Shown here in pieces: positions 46,312 to 57,157 of a stretch of 64,000 bases of DNA. The notes beneath the pieces are model-generated. The model was given only the letters and a program-made list of their open reading frames with translations, was not told the origin of the DNA and did no database searches. Where the stretch lies: the NCBI RefSeq assembly GCF_042453785.1, contig NC_091667.1, positions 35,952,001-36,016,000 of the forward strand, in the 5' to 3' direction. The position numbers and the translations under genes are program-made. Numbering within the stretch: position 1 is the first letter of the stretch; each line of letters opens with the position of its first letter. The stretch is from Malus domestica (taxonomy: Eukaryota > Streptophyta > Magnoliopsida > Rosales > Rosaceae).

Positions 46312-46457
46312 GTAGTGGTATTCATGCATTTATTTTAGCTTCTTACACATTTCTCTCAATTCTTCACCGTCCAACCGAATGAATTGAAGAAAATTAACAA
46401 ATAAAAATTAACAGAAATATGCGGAAAGTAAAATACATGTGTAAATAACACTCATTC
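46312..46457. repeat. Older copy of the palindromic 60856-61001 MITE
   Basis: Common order: GT.GTATTCATGCATTTATTTTAGCTT.TTACACA-type arm, then TTCACCGTCCAACCGAATGA and AATTGAAGAAAATTAA, then the inverse arm AAGTAAAATACATGTG. The centre matches GGCCGTCGAATTGGATGA and AATTGAAGAAGATCAA at 60909-60940. Confidence 0.55.
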
Positions 46458-48054
46458 CTTTAACAAAATTATTGTTCTCTCTTTTGCTTCGTAAATAATT
46501 CCATGTAGTTTTTCTACGTATACTATCAGGAAATAGAAAAATTTAGGTAAGCCCTTATGATTCAATCAAAAAGCGTATAAGTCAGAGACTCCAAAGTAAA
46601 AATTTAATAATGAGGCGGTTGTTATTTAAAAGAATGACTTACATAAAAAAAACACTGAAATATATATATATATATATATATATTACAATGCACTTTTCAA
46701 CCAAAATAACACCATAAACGATGGATCATAACCTTTTAGGTAAACTGCTGCAAGTGCACATTGTTAGTTACCATTGTATTTGGTATTTACCTTTTAACTT
46801 CACACACGCGCTTAAAGAAAGCGAGTGGGGGTGTCTCTTTGGCACATGTGGATAGCGCATTATGTCTTCGGCCCACTGGGCCCATTGCAGTTCCCGATGC
46901 AACTAAAGGCCTAACGGTGCTCATCACGTCAAACAAATGCGACGCCGTTATCATCCCGTCTGTTCCATTTTATTGTAAATTTTGCTTTCTTTATTTTTCT
47001 TTTTTGTTATTAATTTTGGCAAATACAGAAGAACAATTAATAATTCATTTGGAGACTGAGATTTTGGATGTCCGAAGGGTGGGTGAGTCAACCTTGTTAA
47101 TTATTACTCTCCATGTTGGGATTTTATTAATTAGATTAATGAATACTTAAATGTACGATTATTTATTATACTGTCTTTTAATATATAAAAAATAATAAAA
47201 CATACAAGACTAAAATATAGCACTGCATGACCGAAGATGAATTTCCCGGTAAAATGTCTACTCGTAATTCAGCAGATAAAGTATATTAAAGCGTAAGCTT
47301 TAGACAATTTGGCGACGAAAAAAATCGATTTCATTCCTTTAAGAGTAATGTTATTCATACCACCTTAGGTGGCGTTTGATGTGTACAACTACATCATTTG
47401 AATTAATCAGATTTTTAAATTTAGTTCATTATTTAATAAACTAATAATTAAGAAAAACCAGTTAATTAAATTATGATTGTGGTATACGATGAGTCTTTCT
47501 CCTTTCTTTTCATTGGTTTTGCAAATTTTTCAAATGATATGGTTGTTCACATCAGATGTCATCTAAAATGGTATAGAAATGTGATATAAAAACATAATAT
47601 GAATAACATTACTTTTCCTTTAATATTCATTTGATTAGATGTAATTGAGATAAGAGATGTCGTTTCTAGTCAAATCTAATTTAAGTTGGGCTAGTCTCTT
47701 CTTAGATTTCTATATTGTGAGACTTTTTGGAAGGCTGAAACATTGTCCTGAATTATGTTTAAGTCTCTATAATTATAGACGACATTACTAAAGAACGAAG
47801 ACTTACGTGTAGATGCAAAAAACACGCAATAATAACATCGCAGATCAATAATACAATGTTATGAAAGTAAAGGTTGGGGAAGAATATCAAGTAGGGTTCG
47901 TTATCCGCCCCTCCAATAAAGAGTAGGGGCTGCCCTTAATTGATAGAGGTGGCCACTTCCCAATAAGACTAATAGGAAAAAAGAAAAGAAAAAAGAGGTG
48001 CAGGATTTGTACGGGATTTAGCTTTACATGCATAAAACGATAGATGCCACAATA

Positions 48055-48091
<37 letters not shown>

Positions 48092-48480
48092 ATGAGAGAG
48101 GGTTTTCTTGTCTAGTAGCAAGTGTGGTGTGCGAATGTTGGAAGCATGGAAGCAAAGCAGAGGCCGAGAATGGCGGCAACACACTAAACTATATATCTTA
48201 AATCCCATGCACTGCACACCCAACTATAAACCACAAAGATAGTAATAAGAGGAGAGAGAAAGTGAGGAGAGAGAGAGAGAAGATAAATAAGCATCAAGCA
48301 TAAAGCTTTCTTGCTGCAGCAGAGAGAAGAAGCAGAAGCAGAAGCAGAAATCAAAAAGTTGGGTCTGCAGATTGATAGATGGAAAGGAAGTTTGCCAAAT
48401 AAGGAAAAGTCTTTGTGAAGAAAGAAAGCAAGAAAGAAGAAAGATTTTGGGTTTTGGCGTCTCACACAAGGAAGAAGAAG
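46458..48480. other. Intergenic and GRF upstream region
   Basis: A TA run lies at about 46660-46682 and a GC-richer stretch at 46800-46975 shows no support as a gene. From about 48058, a (GA)n run (48059-48088) and purine-rich DNA up to 48480 look like the core promoter and leader of the GRF gene. Such GA-rich leaders are common in plant developmental genes. A TATA box is not obvious. Confidence 0.45.
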
Positions 48481-50716
48481 ATGATGATGGTCCATCATGA
48501 TAATCACCGCCGTCCATTTCCACCATCAGACACAACACCTGCTCCTGATGCTGGTGGTCCCACATGTAACAGGCCTCCTCCTACATACGACGATGTCGTT
48601 GCAGCTAGTACTGGTACTGGTTCTTCGAGTGGCGGTGGTGCAGTTTTAAGAAACTTGCAGCCTTTTGACATTCGAACACACACTTGTTCTGCAGGTTTGT
48701 AATTCCCTTTTCCTTTCGAGTCAAAACGCAGTGTGAAAGATCGAGTCTTTATTTATGAAAAGAGTGTAAAAGCTTGCTGATTTGCAGGAGGGATGACGAC
48801 GTCGTTTGGATTTCCTTTCACAAATGCACAGTGGAAGGAGCTTGAGAGACAAGCTATGATATACAAATACATGGTGGCTTCTCTCCCTGTTCCCCGTGAT
48901 CTCCTCTTTCCCCTCACTACAACTCCCCCTGGAACAACAGCTGCTTCCCAATCTCCCTGTAATCCCCTTTCCTTCTGTTTTCGCCCTCGAGAAATGATTT
49001 CCGCACATCCGTTTTCTCTTTCTGCACTCCTCAGGTTGTGTAGGGAGAAAAGCGGTGTGCGGAAATCACTTCCATTTTTTCTCAATTTGTTCTTCAAATC
49101 GATTTTCCTGATGTGGGTTTTGCTTCTTGAATATCGTTTTCCACTAAAGTTTTGATTTTTTTTAATGGTGCTCTGTTTTGGTTGGCGAACAGCGGGAGGT
49201 ACGTTCAATCTCCGGCTATCGAACAGCACAGATCCGGAGCCGGGGCGGTGCAAGAGAACAGACGGGAAAAAATGGCGGTGCTCGAGAGACGTAGCGCCGG
49301 ACCAGAAGTACTGCGAGCGTCACATGCACAGAGGCCGACCCCGTTCAAGAAAGCATGTGGAAGTTCATGCCACCGCCGCAAGCAAGAGGGTTCGCCACGA
49401 CATCAATCTTGCTCCTCCTCTTCCGACAGTATCTCAGGAAACCGTGTCGATTTCGAACCCTGGAAATAGAATCAACAAAAATGTCTGCTCATCTCGGTTT
49501 ATGGGATCTAATCTTCATCCGTACGGTCCGTCTCCAGTGTTTCCCGAGAGGGATGGTGCAAAGTTTGCATCTTTCGAATCTATGAACTCTGCTTCAGCAA
49601 ACAGAGAACCCAGGTCGGTGATGGGTTTTTGATTTGTTTTTCGAATCTGATTAGTTTTTGGGCTCGTTTGTTGCTTAGGTTGGATTGGATTGGATAAGAT
49701 TAGTCATGAAGTAAACTTATCTTTTATGTGGCGATTGGACGGGATAAGTTTCATTCACGAGGAACATAGTCTACCTTCGAGTCCAATCCTAGTTGCCAAA
49801 CGAGCCCTTTTGTCTTTTTGAGTGTTTGGTGTAATGAAATAGTAGGAGTGTTAATCTTTTCAAAGCAAAGAACCAAACATTTGTGTTTTGTACTAAATTT
49901 TTCGATTAGAATCGTGATTGTATGATTTTTGTTTGATAATGTTTTGTTTTGTGCTACTGCAGGAACTTGGACTGGCTGATGATGAAAGGAGAACCTGTAT
50001 CTGATGCACAATGGCACCAACTGATGCATAGCAAAACAGAGCTGAGCACCAAGATCCCGTATTTCGACCCGAATTCCTCTGTTTTCAGCAATCGTTCCGA
50101 AGAGGAGTCTTTCTTGAATCTGAATTCGTATGCGAATTTCAACGCCGGAGAGGATCAGCAAGACTGCGGCGAGTGCAATTTGTTTCTCAATCCGGATGTG
50201 GCTCCTTTAGAAAGTCCCCTGCTTGAAGAAACCCCAAGATATTTCATTGATGCATGGTCTAAAGCAGTGATGGATGAAGCCAACCCTGTTAACAACAATG
50301 ACAACAGCTCAGCTCCGTCGAGCGGGCAGCTCTCCCCTTCTTCGCTTACCCTATCGATGGGCGGGTACAACACCATCAGTGAGGAAATGGGTCAGACTCA
50401 GATGAGCTTAGGAACCAGTGGAAATGGGATGATGCCGAGGGTTTCGACGTGGCCTGCTTCAGCACCTGGCGGCCCATTGGCTGAGGTCCTTAAACCGACC
50501 ACTAGCGCGGCCTCAAATCCTTCGTCTCCGGTCACAACCGGTACTACTACTAATGGAGAATTGGGCAGTCCATTGGCGGTGTCACCGCCGTCGGGAGTTC
50601 TTCAGAAAAAGTTTGTTTCACCGTCTGATAGCAGTGGTAATAGCAGCCCAACCCTTGCAAGTTCAAGGGCCAAGCCAGAGATTGTCTCTCTGTGGTTGAA
50701 TCAGAGCAAAGCATAA
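48481..50716 (+). CDS. GRF: Growth-regulating factor (GRF) transcription factor, 4 exons
   Basis: 519 residues. Exons 48481-48694, 48788-48958, 49193-49613 and 49963-50716, GT-AG and phase-consistent. The start is the first of three consecutive ATGs. The QLQ domain (about residues 75-113: [20 protein letters not shown]) binds GIF co-activators. The WRC domain (about 142-185) has its C3H zinc ligands at Cys148, Cys158, Cys169 and His172 and a basic stretch [10 protein letters not shown]-like (here [11 protein letters not shown]) for DNA binding. The Ser/Pro-rich C-terminal half, encoded mostly by exon 4, has a GGPL motif (GGPLAEVL) found in larger GRFs. GRFs act in the nucleus with GIF/SWI-SNF to promote cell proliferation in leaves and other organs. 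A miR396 site lies at 49341-49362. Subgroup within GRFs not assigned. Confidence 0.95.
49341..49362 (+). promoter_or_regulatory. miR396 target site in the WRC-coding exon
   Basis: The site encodes RSRKHVE, where most targeted GRFs have RSRKPVE. All bases that pair with miR396 are kept: GTTCAAGAAAGC on one side and TGTGGAA on the other. The one change, C to A, falls on the single bulged nucleotide between them (49354). Base pairing should be unaffected, so this gene is expected to remain under miR396 control. Confidence 0.85.
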
Positions 50717-51616
50717 TCCATTTGCCTTTTCAAATTAGTCTAGTAGTTGTGTTTGGATTAGTTTTGTTGTGATTCTCCAAGTGGATTTGTTTTGGGAGAA
50801 AGTTTCTCTTATTATTCTAAACCTTTTTGTTGTTTTCTATAGTTTTGTTGCATGTACTAGCCTATCAGTCTCAGGACAATTCTACTGAAGTTTCTCTCAA
50901 AATCCATCCAAGATCTCTGTCGGGAATAATATCTACTTTTGACTTGTTTATGTGAGATTCTTCTACTAATGACGAGATTGCCATGAATTTGATATGTACT
51001 TTCGTTTTAGTACATGATTCCTCACTCTTTGACAAGCACTATGACATATTCATCCTTCCTAAAACTCTTAATGTTCGAATCACTGAGCTTTGTGCTTATA
51101 ATTAGAATCGTTCATAAAATGAATTAATACTAAGTCATTTAGTCAATCTATTATAGTAAACATATAAAAGATTCGCAATACTTTTACCAATTTCTTTCAT
51201 TTGTTTTATGACTTTTGTTTTAATTGATTTTTTGTTAAGATAATCTTTATATAGTGATTTATAATATGAACGATTTTTATTATAAACACGAAATTAGGTA
51301 AATCGACAACAAACAACTTTATGTAGAACTCCGACTCATTATTTGAATAACTAAGTTTTATTCGTAATTTAATCCACCACGTTAAATAATATGCGCATGA
51401 ACACTGCTCGGCCCCTTCTTCGTTCGAATAAGGAGTCAATTCTCAGCAACTGCTAGTGGCCGTCTAACCACATACACAAAATATCTTATATAACTGCAAA
51501 AAGTAAAGTTTCAAGTTACGATTTGGCTGCAAGGAGGAGCCAAGTGTTTTCATGTGCGCATTGTCGTTGCATGATTTGTTTGTTTCGGATGAAGGGGTCG
51601 TCTTTACGGGTCTGTC
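50717..51616. other. GRF 3' region and intergenic DNA
   Basis: The likely GRF 3' untranslated region extends to about 50960. The rest is AT-rich without coding blocks. Confidence 0.5.
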
Positions 51617-51845
51617 CTTGGAAAAGCTCGCACACGTAGTGCAGATGATGATACGATATCTATGTCACAAGTTGATAACCATCTCCGGGCTCTTGGAGAA
51701 ATATCTTCATTTCTGTAGTACAAGACACTGCTGATGCATGCATTGTGCAGTTGTTCATGGTATTATTTCCAGAAAGACAATGGGGAAAGATGTCATCAAC
51801 TTTGTTCAATATCTAGCGGGAATACTTCCACTCACCACCGTCAAG
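51617..51845 (+). pseudogene. Possible pseudogene fragment of an unidentified host protein
   Basis: One frame reads GKARTRSADDDTISMSQVDN then HLRALGEISSF up to a stop at 51716. Directly after, another frame continues VVQDTADACIVQLFMVLFPE then RQWGK, and a third continues KDVINFVQYLAGILPLTTVK. Together they look like one protein segment broken by two frame changes (near 51714 and 51795). I do not recognise the protein. There is no intron between blocks, so a processed or exon-fragment copy is possible. Chance is not excluded. Confidence 0.3.
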
Positions 51846-52170
51846 TGATGGTGATGCTTACCATTCCTATTTATTACTGTTGGATGAGTTTAAATTTCGA
51901 GATATGTGTAGTAGATAGATACAAATCTCAAAATTTAAACTCTTTTCATGATGATAAGTAGGGTCGTGAGCAAAAATGCTCTCATATCTTGCTGCATGTC
52001 GAATATTCAACAAGATTATACATGAATAAAAGCATCTAGTGAAATCTTAAAAGTTAAAGTTAATTGTTCCTCTAGTCACATATTTGTGCATTTGAAATTG
52101 AGTTAGCAGAGTAACCACCAGTACCTAGTCATTTGTCAAATTTGCCACTCAGTCACATACTTCTGCTTGA
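51846..52170. other. Intergenic / IQD 3' region
   Basis: AT-rich. Probably includes the 3' untranslated region of the minus-strand IQD gene. Nothing else seen. Confidence 0.45.
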
Positions 52171-54461
52171 TTACCTAAACCAGTACCTTCTGAGCTCACT
52201 GCTGGAAGTTGGAGATGTCTCACCATCAGTGTAACAAGATGACATGCTTGTCCTCCGCGGCATTCGAACTGCAAGGTCTCCGTTGATGCCGTTGCTATAT
52301 CTTGGGCTCTCCAAGGTATAATCTGAACCACCATTAACATTAGCAGTAGCACTGCCACCACCGCATGAGTCAGGAGCTGGAAACGACAAGCGTTTCCTCG
52401 CGGACCCTGACTTTTCTCTCTCGCTTGTTGAATGCCTTTGCCTCGGTGCACTTTGAGACCGAATCCGAGCCTTGGCTGATGCTGTAGCAGCCATGTAGTT
52501 TGGCACCCCCATTAATCCGTGGTCGTAATTCGTTGAGCCTAAGTTCAAGTTATGTGATGCCGGCATTGGGTGGTTAATCCTATGATCTCCACGAAGGCAA
52601 CGGGGACTAGCCGAGTGCACTTGTAGATTTCTTGCCACGGAAGAAAATGGCGTGACGGGTGATTGAGGAGAGGCAACTGGATATGACTGCGGATGAACTC
52701 TTTGCTGTTGATAATTATACCGCAGATGATGGCTCTGATACTTACATTGATCTGATCGTTTGGTTCTGGAATTGGAATTCGGGGTACTCGAATAAGAGTG
52801 AGGTCGAGAAGTGTCGATTTCAACGGTCTTGATGGGATCTCTCTGATCACATGAAGCTCTGCCTCCATTGATCTCACATTGCTTTCTTCTTGTCCAACCA
52901 TCAAGCAAATCAAACTTCTCCTCTAGCTCCTCATGCTCACCGGCATCTTCGTCGCCGCTACCTCTACTTCTCCATCTCTGAATTTTTATGAAACCGTACA
53001 CATAACTGTAAGTACAAATTATGAGCTACTTATACTAATTAGGGAGAGAGACATAACATTGAGGTAGATCAAAGACCTGGTTAGAGAAGGCATAAGCAAG
53101 GCTGGTACTCCTTTCACGCTTCAAGGCAGCTTGTTTTGTTTTCTGCAACATGGCTTGAATCTGCTCCAATGTTTTCGGTTTGACATCGTCCCAATGGATC
53201 AAATCATCCGCGGCGCTCCTCTCTTTGTTTTTCGACTGCATTAGATACAGTACAATTAGCTTATTCAGACAAAATTTGTGGTATCACAAGCTATATCGAC
53301 TGCATTAACTCCTAACAAGAACATTAAAAAGTATCTTACAATGGACTCCCTTCTGTCTGAGAAATGTGATCCCCACAAGCCAGTGGGATCACTGAAAATG
53401 GAATCTGCGCTGCCTTCGTGCGAAAGCCTCTTCGTTCGTTGGTCAAGAACACGAGCTTGCACTCGAACCAGAGCCTGCATGCATTGCAGAGTCATCTTTG
53501 CCCTCTTTCTAACATTGTGGCCTCTCACCAGTGCTTGAAGCTTCACCAGCCCCTTCAGCGCCCGAAGAGCTCTTCTCGCCTTCAAAACCGCAATCAAATT
53601 AGTTAATGCTCAGTTGCACCAGCTAGCTAGAATCAGTGTCACAATTTAAACTACTCTAATTTACGGGAGGGTAAAACTTAATTAATTAATGACTAATTAT
53701 GGTTAAGTACCAGATATCCTCTGAAGGCAGTCTGAATAACAATGGCAGCATGGTCTCTAACGAAAATGGAAGGCCTGCAATTAGATTTAGTAAGACGAAC
53801 AGCTTTGACAGCCGCTTGCACCATGACAACTGCTGCCTGAGCCGCCGCTTTCGTGGCCACGGCCGTTGCAAGAGCATCACCAGCCTCACCATGAGCTGCC
53901 ATAGTTGCATTTCGAGTGGTTGCTCCGCCATCAGCAGCAGAGCTTGGACTCTCACTATGTTGTACATGTATAAACGTTTCTTGGCTCGTAGGCTTCCTAA
54001 AAATCCATCTCCGCTTTCCTCTCTTCTGCGAAAAGCAAACCCGAAACAAAACTCATTTACAGATCTCATAGAAGTAAGAAAATTTGTACTCCAATCAAGC
54101 AACTTTTTTGGTTTTTAGCATACTTAAAAAACTAAACAGAAACATGTTTTGAAAATTTGGTTCGGCAAATATTTTCACTCTCCCTTTTTCTCCTTCTGCA
54201 CTACTTCTCTTGCTAGAGTCCTTTGATTCTTCTTCGATCTATTCAATTCGAAGGTTATAAAAGGAGGAGCGCAAAAAGGAGACGAGAGTGCGAAAATCAC
54301 TCTTCTGCATACAAAACCTGCAACAAAGTTTGTACCTTTTCTTCTTCCTCTTGTTCCTGCAGTTCTTCTCTCCTCCTAGTGTTGGTTCTGTCACTCTTGG
54401 TAGGAGACCAGAAAGCCCTTTTGACCGCAGTCAACCAGGAGCTCCCTCCGGTCTTCCCCAT
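52171..54461 (-). CDS. IQD: IQ67-domain calmodulin-binding protein (IQD16-18 type), 5 exons
   Basis: 548 residues. Exons (minus): 54336-54461, 53711-54025, 53340-53579, 53077-53235, 52171-52977, all phase 0 with GT-AG borders. It starts [20 protein letters not shown], typical of the IQD16-18 group. The IQ67 domain (about residues 132-200) has the IQ motifs [12 protein letters not shown] and [13 protein letters not shown] and then [11 protein letters not shown]. An intron splits it after RGYL, the phase-0 position conserved in the family. The C-terminal part is Ser/Arg-rich and basic, with the DUF4005 signature [20 protein letters not shown]. IQDs bind calmodulin and act as scaffolds at microtubules, plasma membrane or nucleus, affecting cell shape (family knowledge). 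High net positive charge fits this. Confidence 0.93.
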
Positions 54462-56092
54462 TAAAATGCTGACCAGTAAAATATACCTCAAAAAACTACA
54501 AAAATGGTAAATACCAGATGATGAAACAATGAAGCGTGAGGATTTCTTTATAGGAACTTCTTGTTTGAGAAGTTGATATGTTTTGAATAAATGCCGTACC
54601 TTCAGACGCAGAGATGTAATTAATGAGAGGGGAATAGAGAACAAATTATGGCTCTGCAAGTGGGGTTATGCTTCTGCTAGTCCATGCATTTAGGAGCAGC
54701 AGCAGCTGCAGTGCAGGCCTTGTACTGTGCGTATATGTATGTATATATATATATACATGTATATGTATATGTATACATGTAAGTGTAACGTTAATATATG
54801 TTGCAGTGTATACAACGATAAAGGGAAGGAATGGTGTTTTCTTGTGGCATGGAGGATTTTAATGGGGCACTGTGTCACTTGTCGAGAGGGAGAGTTTATA
54901 GAGAACAAGAAAGAGTGAATGCTCTCGATAGTGCAGAAAGCTGAAGCAAAGATGGGGAGGAGGGTTTTTACCTTTTGCTCTTTTGCTTTATACGTTTTTT
55001 CATTAACAACTCAATGAGTCATGAAAGAATTGTACACAAAAGTAGGGGCGAGATTTACATGAAACCGAGATGTTAAGATCATGGTGCCGTAGATCTTCAT
55101 GACTATAAATGAGTCCTCCTAAAGCAAGAGGTAAACTTGGATAGAGGCACTCGGACCGCGTCATTTATAAAATAATTTTCACGAAAATATGAGGCATCAC
55201 GTGACTCAATAATGTTCTCAATCAGTATTAAAGTTGTCATAATCAAACAGCACAATCGTTCTTGAACAAATCATGTTATGAATTTATGTGATAGACTTGG
55301 GACACAGATGCTGCAAGCCTACAAAAGTGTAAGATAATTAAAAGTTAGTACAGTAAAATGTGATTAATCATACAATCATCAATTTCTTACGCGTGTTTCC
55401 TTTGAGGATTTGGATTTCTTGATAAGAGTTAAAGATGAGATGCAGTTTGAGTGCAGGGTTTTTGGATTGCAGAACAGTCAAAGTTTCTCGGATTCTCTGA
55501 ACTCTTTGTCTTCTTTGTTTCTGTGTGTTTAAAGGTGGGTGAATATTTAAAGTCAGTTGCTGGACAACAGTCCTTCCATAAACATCACCAAAGAGAAACA
55601 ACAAAAAAATATCCAGTCGCATCTCGTCTGGACTTGAGATTCTTTCCAAATCTCACATTCAATAACTGGTGGACCGAGTAATTCAGATCGTTTATTAGTT
55701 CATCTAATTGCTCCACCTCATGCACATTCGCACTTCAATACCTTCATATCTCTCTCTTAACCGATTTGGATTGCCCAATTCATAAGTTTCGGAGTGTGAG
55801 ATTCTAAGAGGATTTGAATTCATCTCATTTGTGCCAAGTGCCAAACCAAAAATTAAAAACTTCAAAAAAGAAAAATTAAAGAAAAAATTTCCAGCCAAAA
55901 AAGCAAAAACTCTGCTGACTCATAGATGGCCCCAAATTGTCCACAGGTGGTCAAATGACTCAAAGTAGCTCCTATTGCTTTGCTAGCTCGTGAATGATTA
56001 TGTCATGTTGATAGGGGACTATAATGCCTAATTAACTTTGGCAAATAGCCCCTATAAACAAATCAAGCATGGCTCTAATGTCTAATTAACGG
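54462..56092. other. IQD upstream region and intergenic DNA
   Basis: A TA/TG-rich palindromic stretch lies at 54729-54782. The IQD leader probably lies between about 54462 and 54720. No coding gene between here and the MITE at 56093. Several short frames have no motif. Confidence 0.45.
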
Positions 56093-56270
56093 AGTAGGAT
56101 TCTCTCTCATTCTTTTTTCATCCCTTTTCATTTTTTTTTTTACATTTTCTATTTTGTCTTTCTTTTTGTATAAAAAATAATATAAGATGTTGACGTGACT
56201 TAACCATGACCGTTCAAATAGAAAGGAAAGGAAGGGAAGGGAAAAAAAAAATAGAGAAGAGAATCCTACT
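56093..56270. mobile_element. Small MITE-like element
   Basis: Ends AGTAGGATTCTCT (56093-56105) and its exact inverse (56258-56270). The interior is T-rich on the left, A-rich on the right, with no coding. The phrase CCTAATTAACTTTG.CAAATA appears on both sides (56030 and 56271), so the flanks are also directly repeated. Confidence 0.5.
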
Positions 56271-56648
56271 TCCTAATTAACTTTGACAAATAATTGTTAC
56301 AGGCTTCTAACACATCGTGTGTTTTAACTTTCTTGCGTAAATCTATTTATAAACATGTGATATATTCATTTTCATGAAAATATTTTAATATCATAACATT
56401 GAAGTTTCACGAAAGTTCTTCTCGTTCATGTTAATTTAAAATATCGACACGTAGCATTTCAGTAGAGCGAAAGTTATTCCCCTTCCGGCTAAGAGAGTTA
56501 CCACTAAAACTTTTCTTTAATATGGGGATGTTCTTATAACTTTCCATTACATGGGTAAAGAGATAAGTAGCAAAACGACAGAGATGGATTTGTGGAGAAG
56601 GCAGAATCACAACCTTGTACTGAAAAACACACTACAAAACAAGGATTC
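56271..56648. other. Intergenic, no gene seen
   Basis: AT-rich spacer between two MITEs. Nothing supported. Confidence 0.5.
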
Positions 56649-56657
56649 GTTTGAAAA

Positions 56658-56854
56658 GAAAGGAATCCTCCGGATCCCTTCCTCCTAATCCATCAAGTTC
56701 GAGAATTCAGATTATTAAAATTTGATCCAACGACTATAAACAGAGGCTCACTTTAAAAATTATAATAACTTTAGCTGTTGAATTAAATTTCAATAGTTCG
56801 AATTCCTGAATTTAATGAATTAAAAGGAAGAGATCCGGACATGATCCCTTTCCC
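56658..56854. mobile_element. Mutator-like MITE with 9-bp target duplication
   Basis: About 197 bp. Flanked by identical GTTTGAAAA (56649-56657 and 56855-56863). Terminal inverted repeats are imperfect (GAAAGGAATCCTCCGGATCC against GGGAAAGGGATCATGTCCGG on the other strand). The core is shared with 14114-14312. It lies about 300 bp upstream of the HSP21 start codon, so inside its promoter region. Confidence 0.8.
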
Positions 56855-57010
56855 GTTTGAAAATATCTTAAAATTAGAAGGGTCTAATAACAAAATCACA
56901 ATCTTTATCCATACAGAGATGGATCCTTCCAGACGGACCAAGAAAAATGTAAAATTTACAAGTGTTCGGTCCATAACTCTCCCTCTCTCTCTCTTCCTCT
57001 CTCTCAAACA

Positions 57011-57033
57011 TTCAAGACCCTTCTCCAAGCTTT
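57011..57033 (+). promoter_or_regulatory. Heat-shock element candidate of HSP21
   Basis: TTC-aa-GAC-cc-TTC at 57011-57023 matches the alternating nTTCnnGAAn consensus with one mismatch. Weaker units (CAA at 57026, TTT at 57031) continue with the right spacing. It lies 33 bp upstream of the TATA box (TATATATA, 57056-57063), as expected for a heat-inducible gene. Confidence 0.5.
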
Positions 57034-57055
57034 CTTCCCGCAATCCCGTTACCTC

Positions 57056-57063
57056 TATATATA
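57056..57063 (+). promoter_or_regulatory. TATA box of HSP21
   Basis: TATATATA, 95 bp before the ATG at 57158, giving a leader of about 65 nt. Confidence 0.6.
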
Positions 57064-57157
57064 CACAAAGATAACTCCCCACCTCACCAAGAAATCTGAA
57101 AGTTGTAGTTACCCACAAAAGAGAAGCTTGCTAACTTTCTGTGTTACTATTAGTTAC

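Noticed and set aside
46761-47150. 129-codon open frame
   Set aside because: Begins without an ATG at its claimed start, mixes a GC-rich block with AT-rich DNA, and shows no domain or splice partner.
48184-48565. Minus-strand frames of 107 and 113 codons
   Set aside because: They oppose the purine-rich GRF leader and first exon. Ser/Leu/Phe-rich shadow composition.
52149-54118. Several frames over 80 codons overlapping the IQD gene on both strands
   Set aside because: They overlap IQD exons out of frame. No independent motif.
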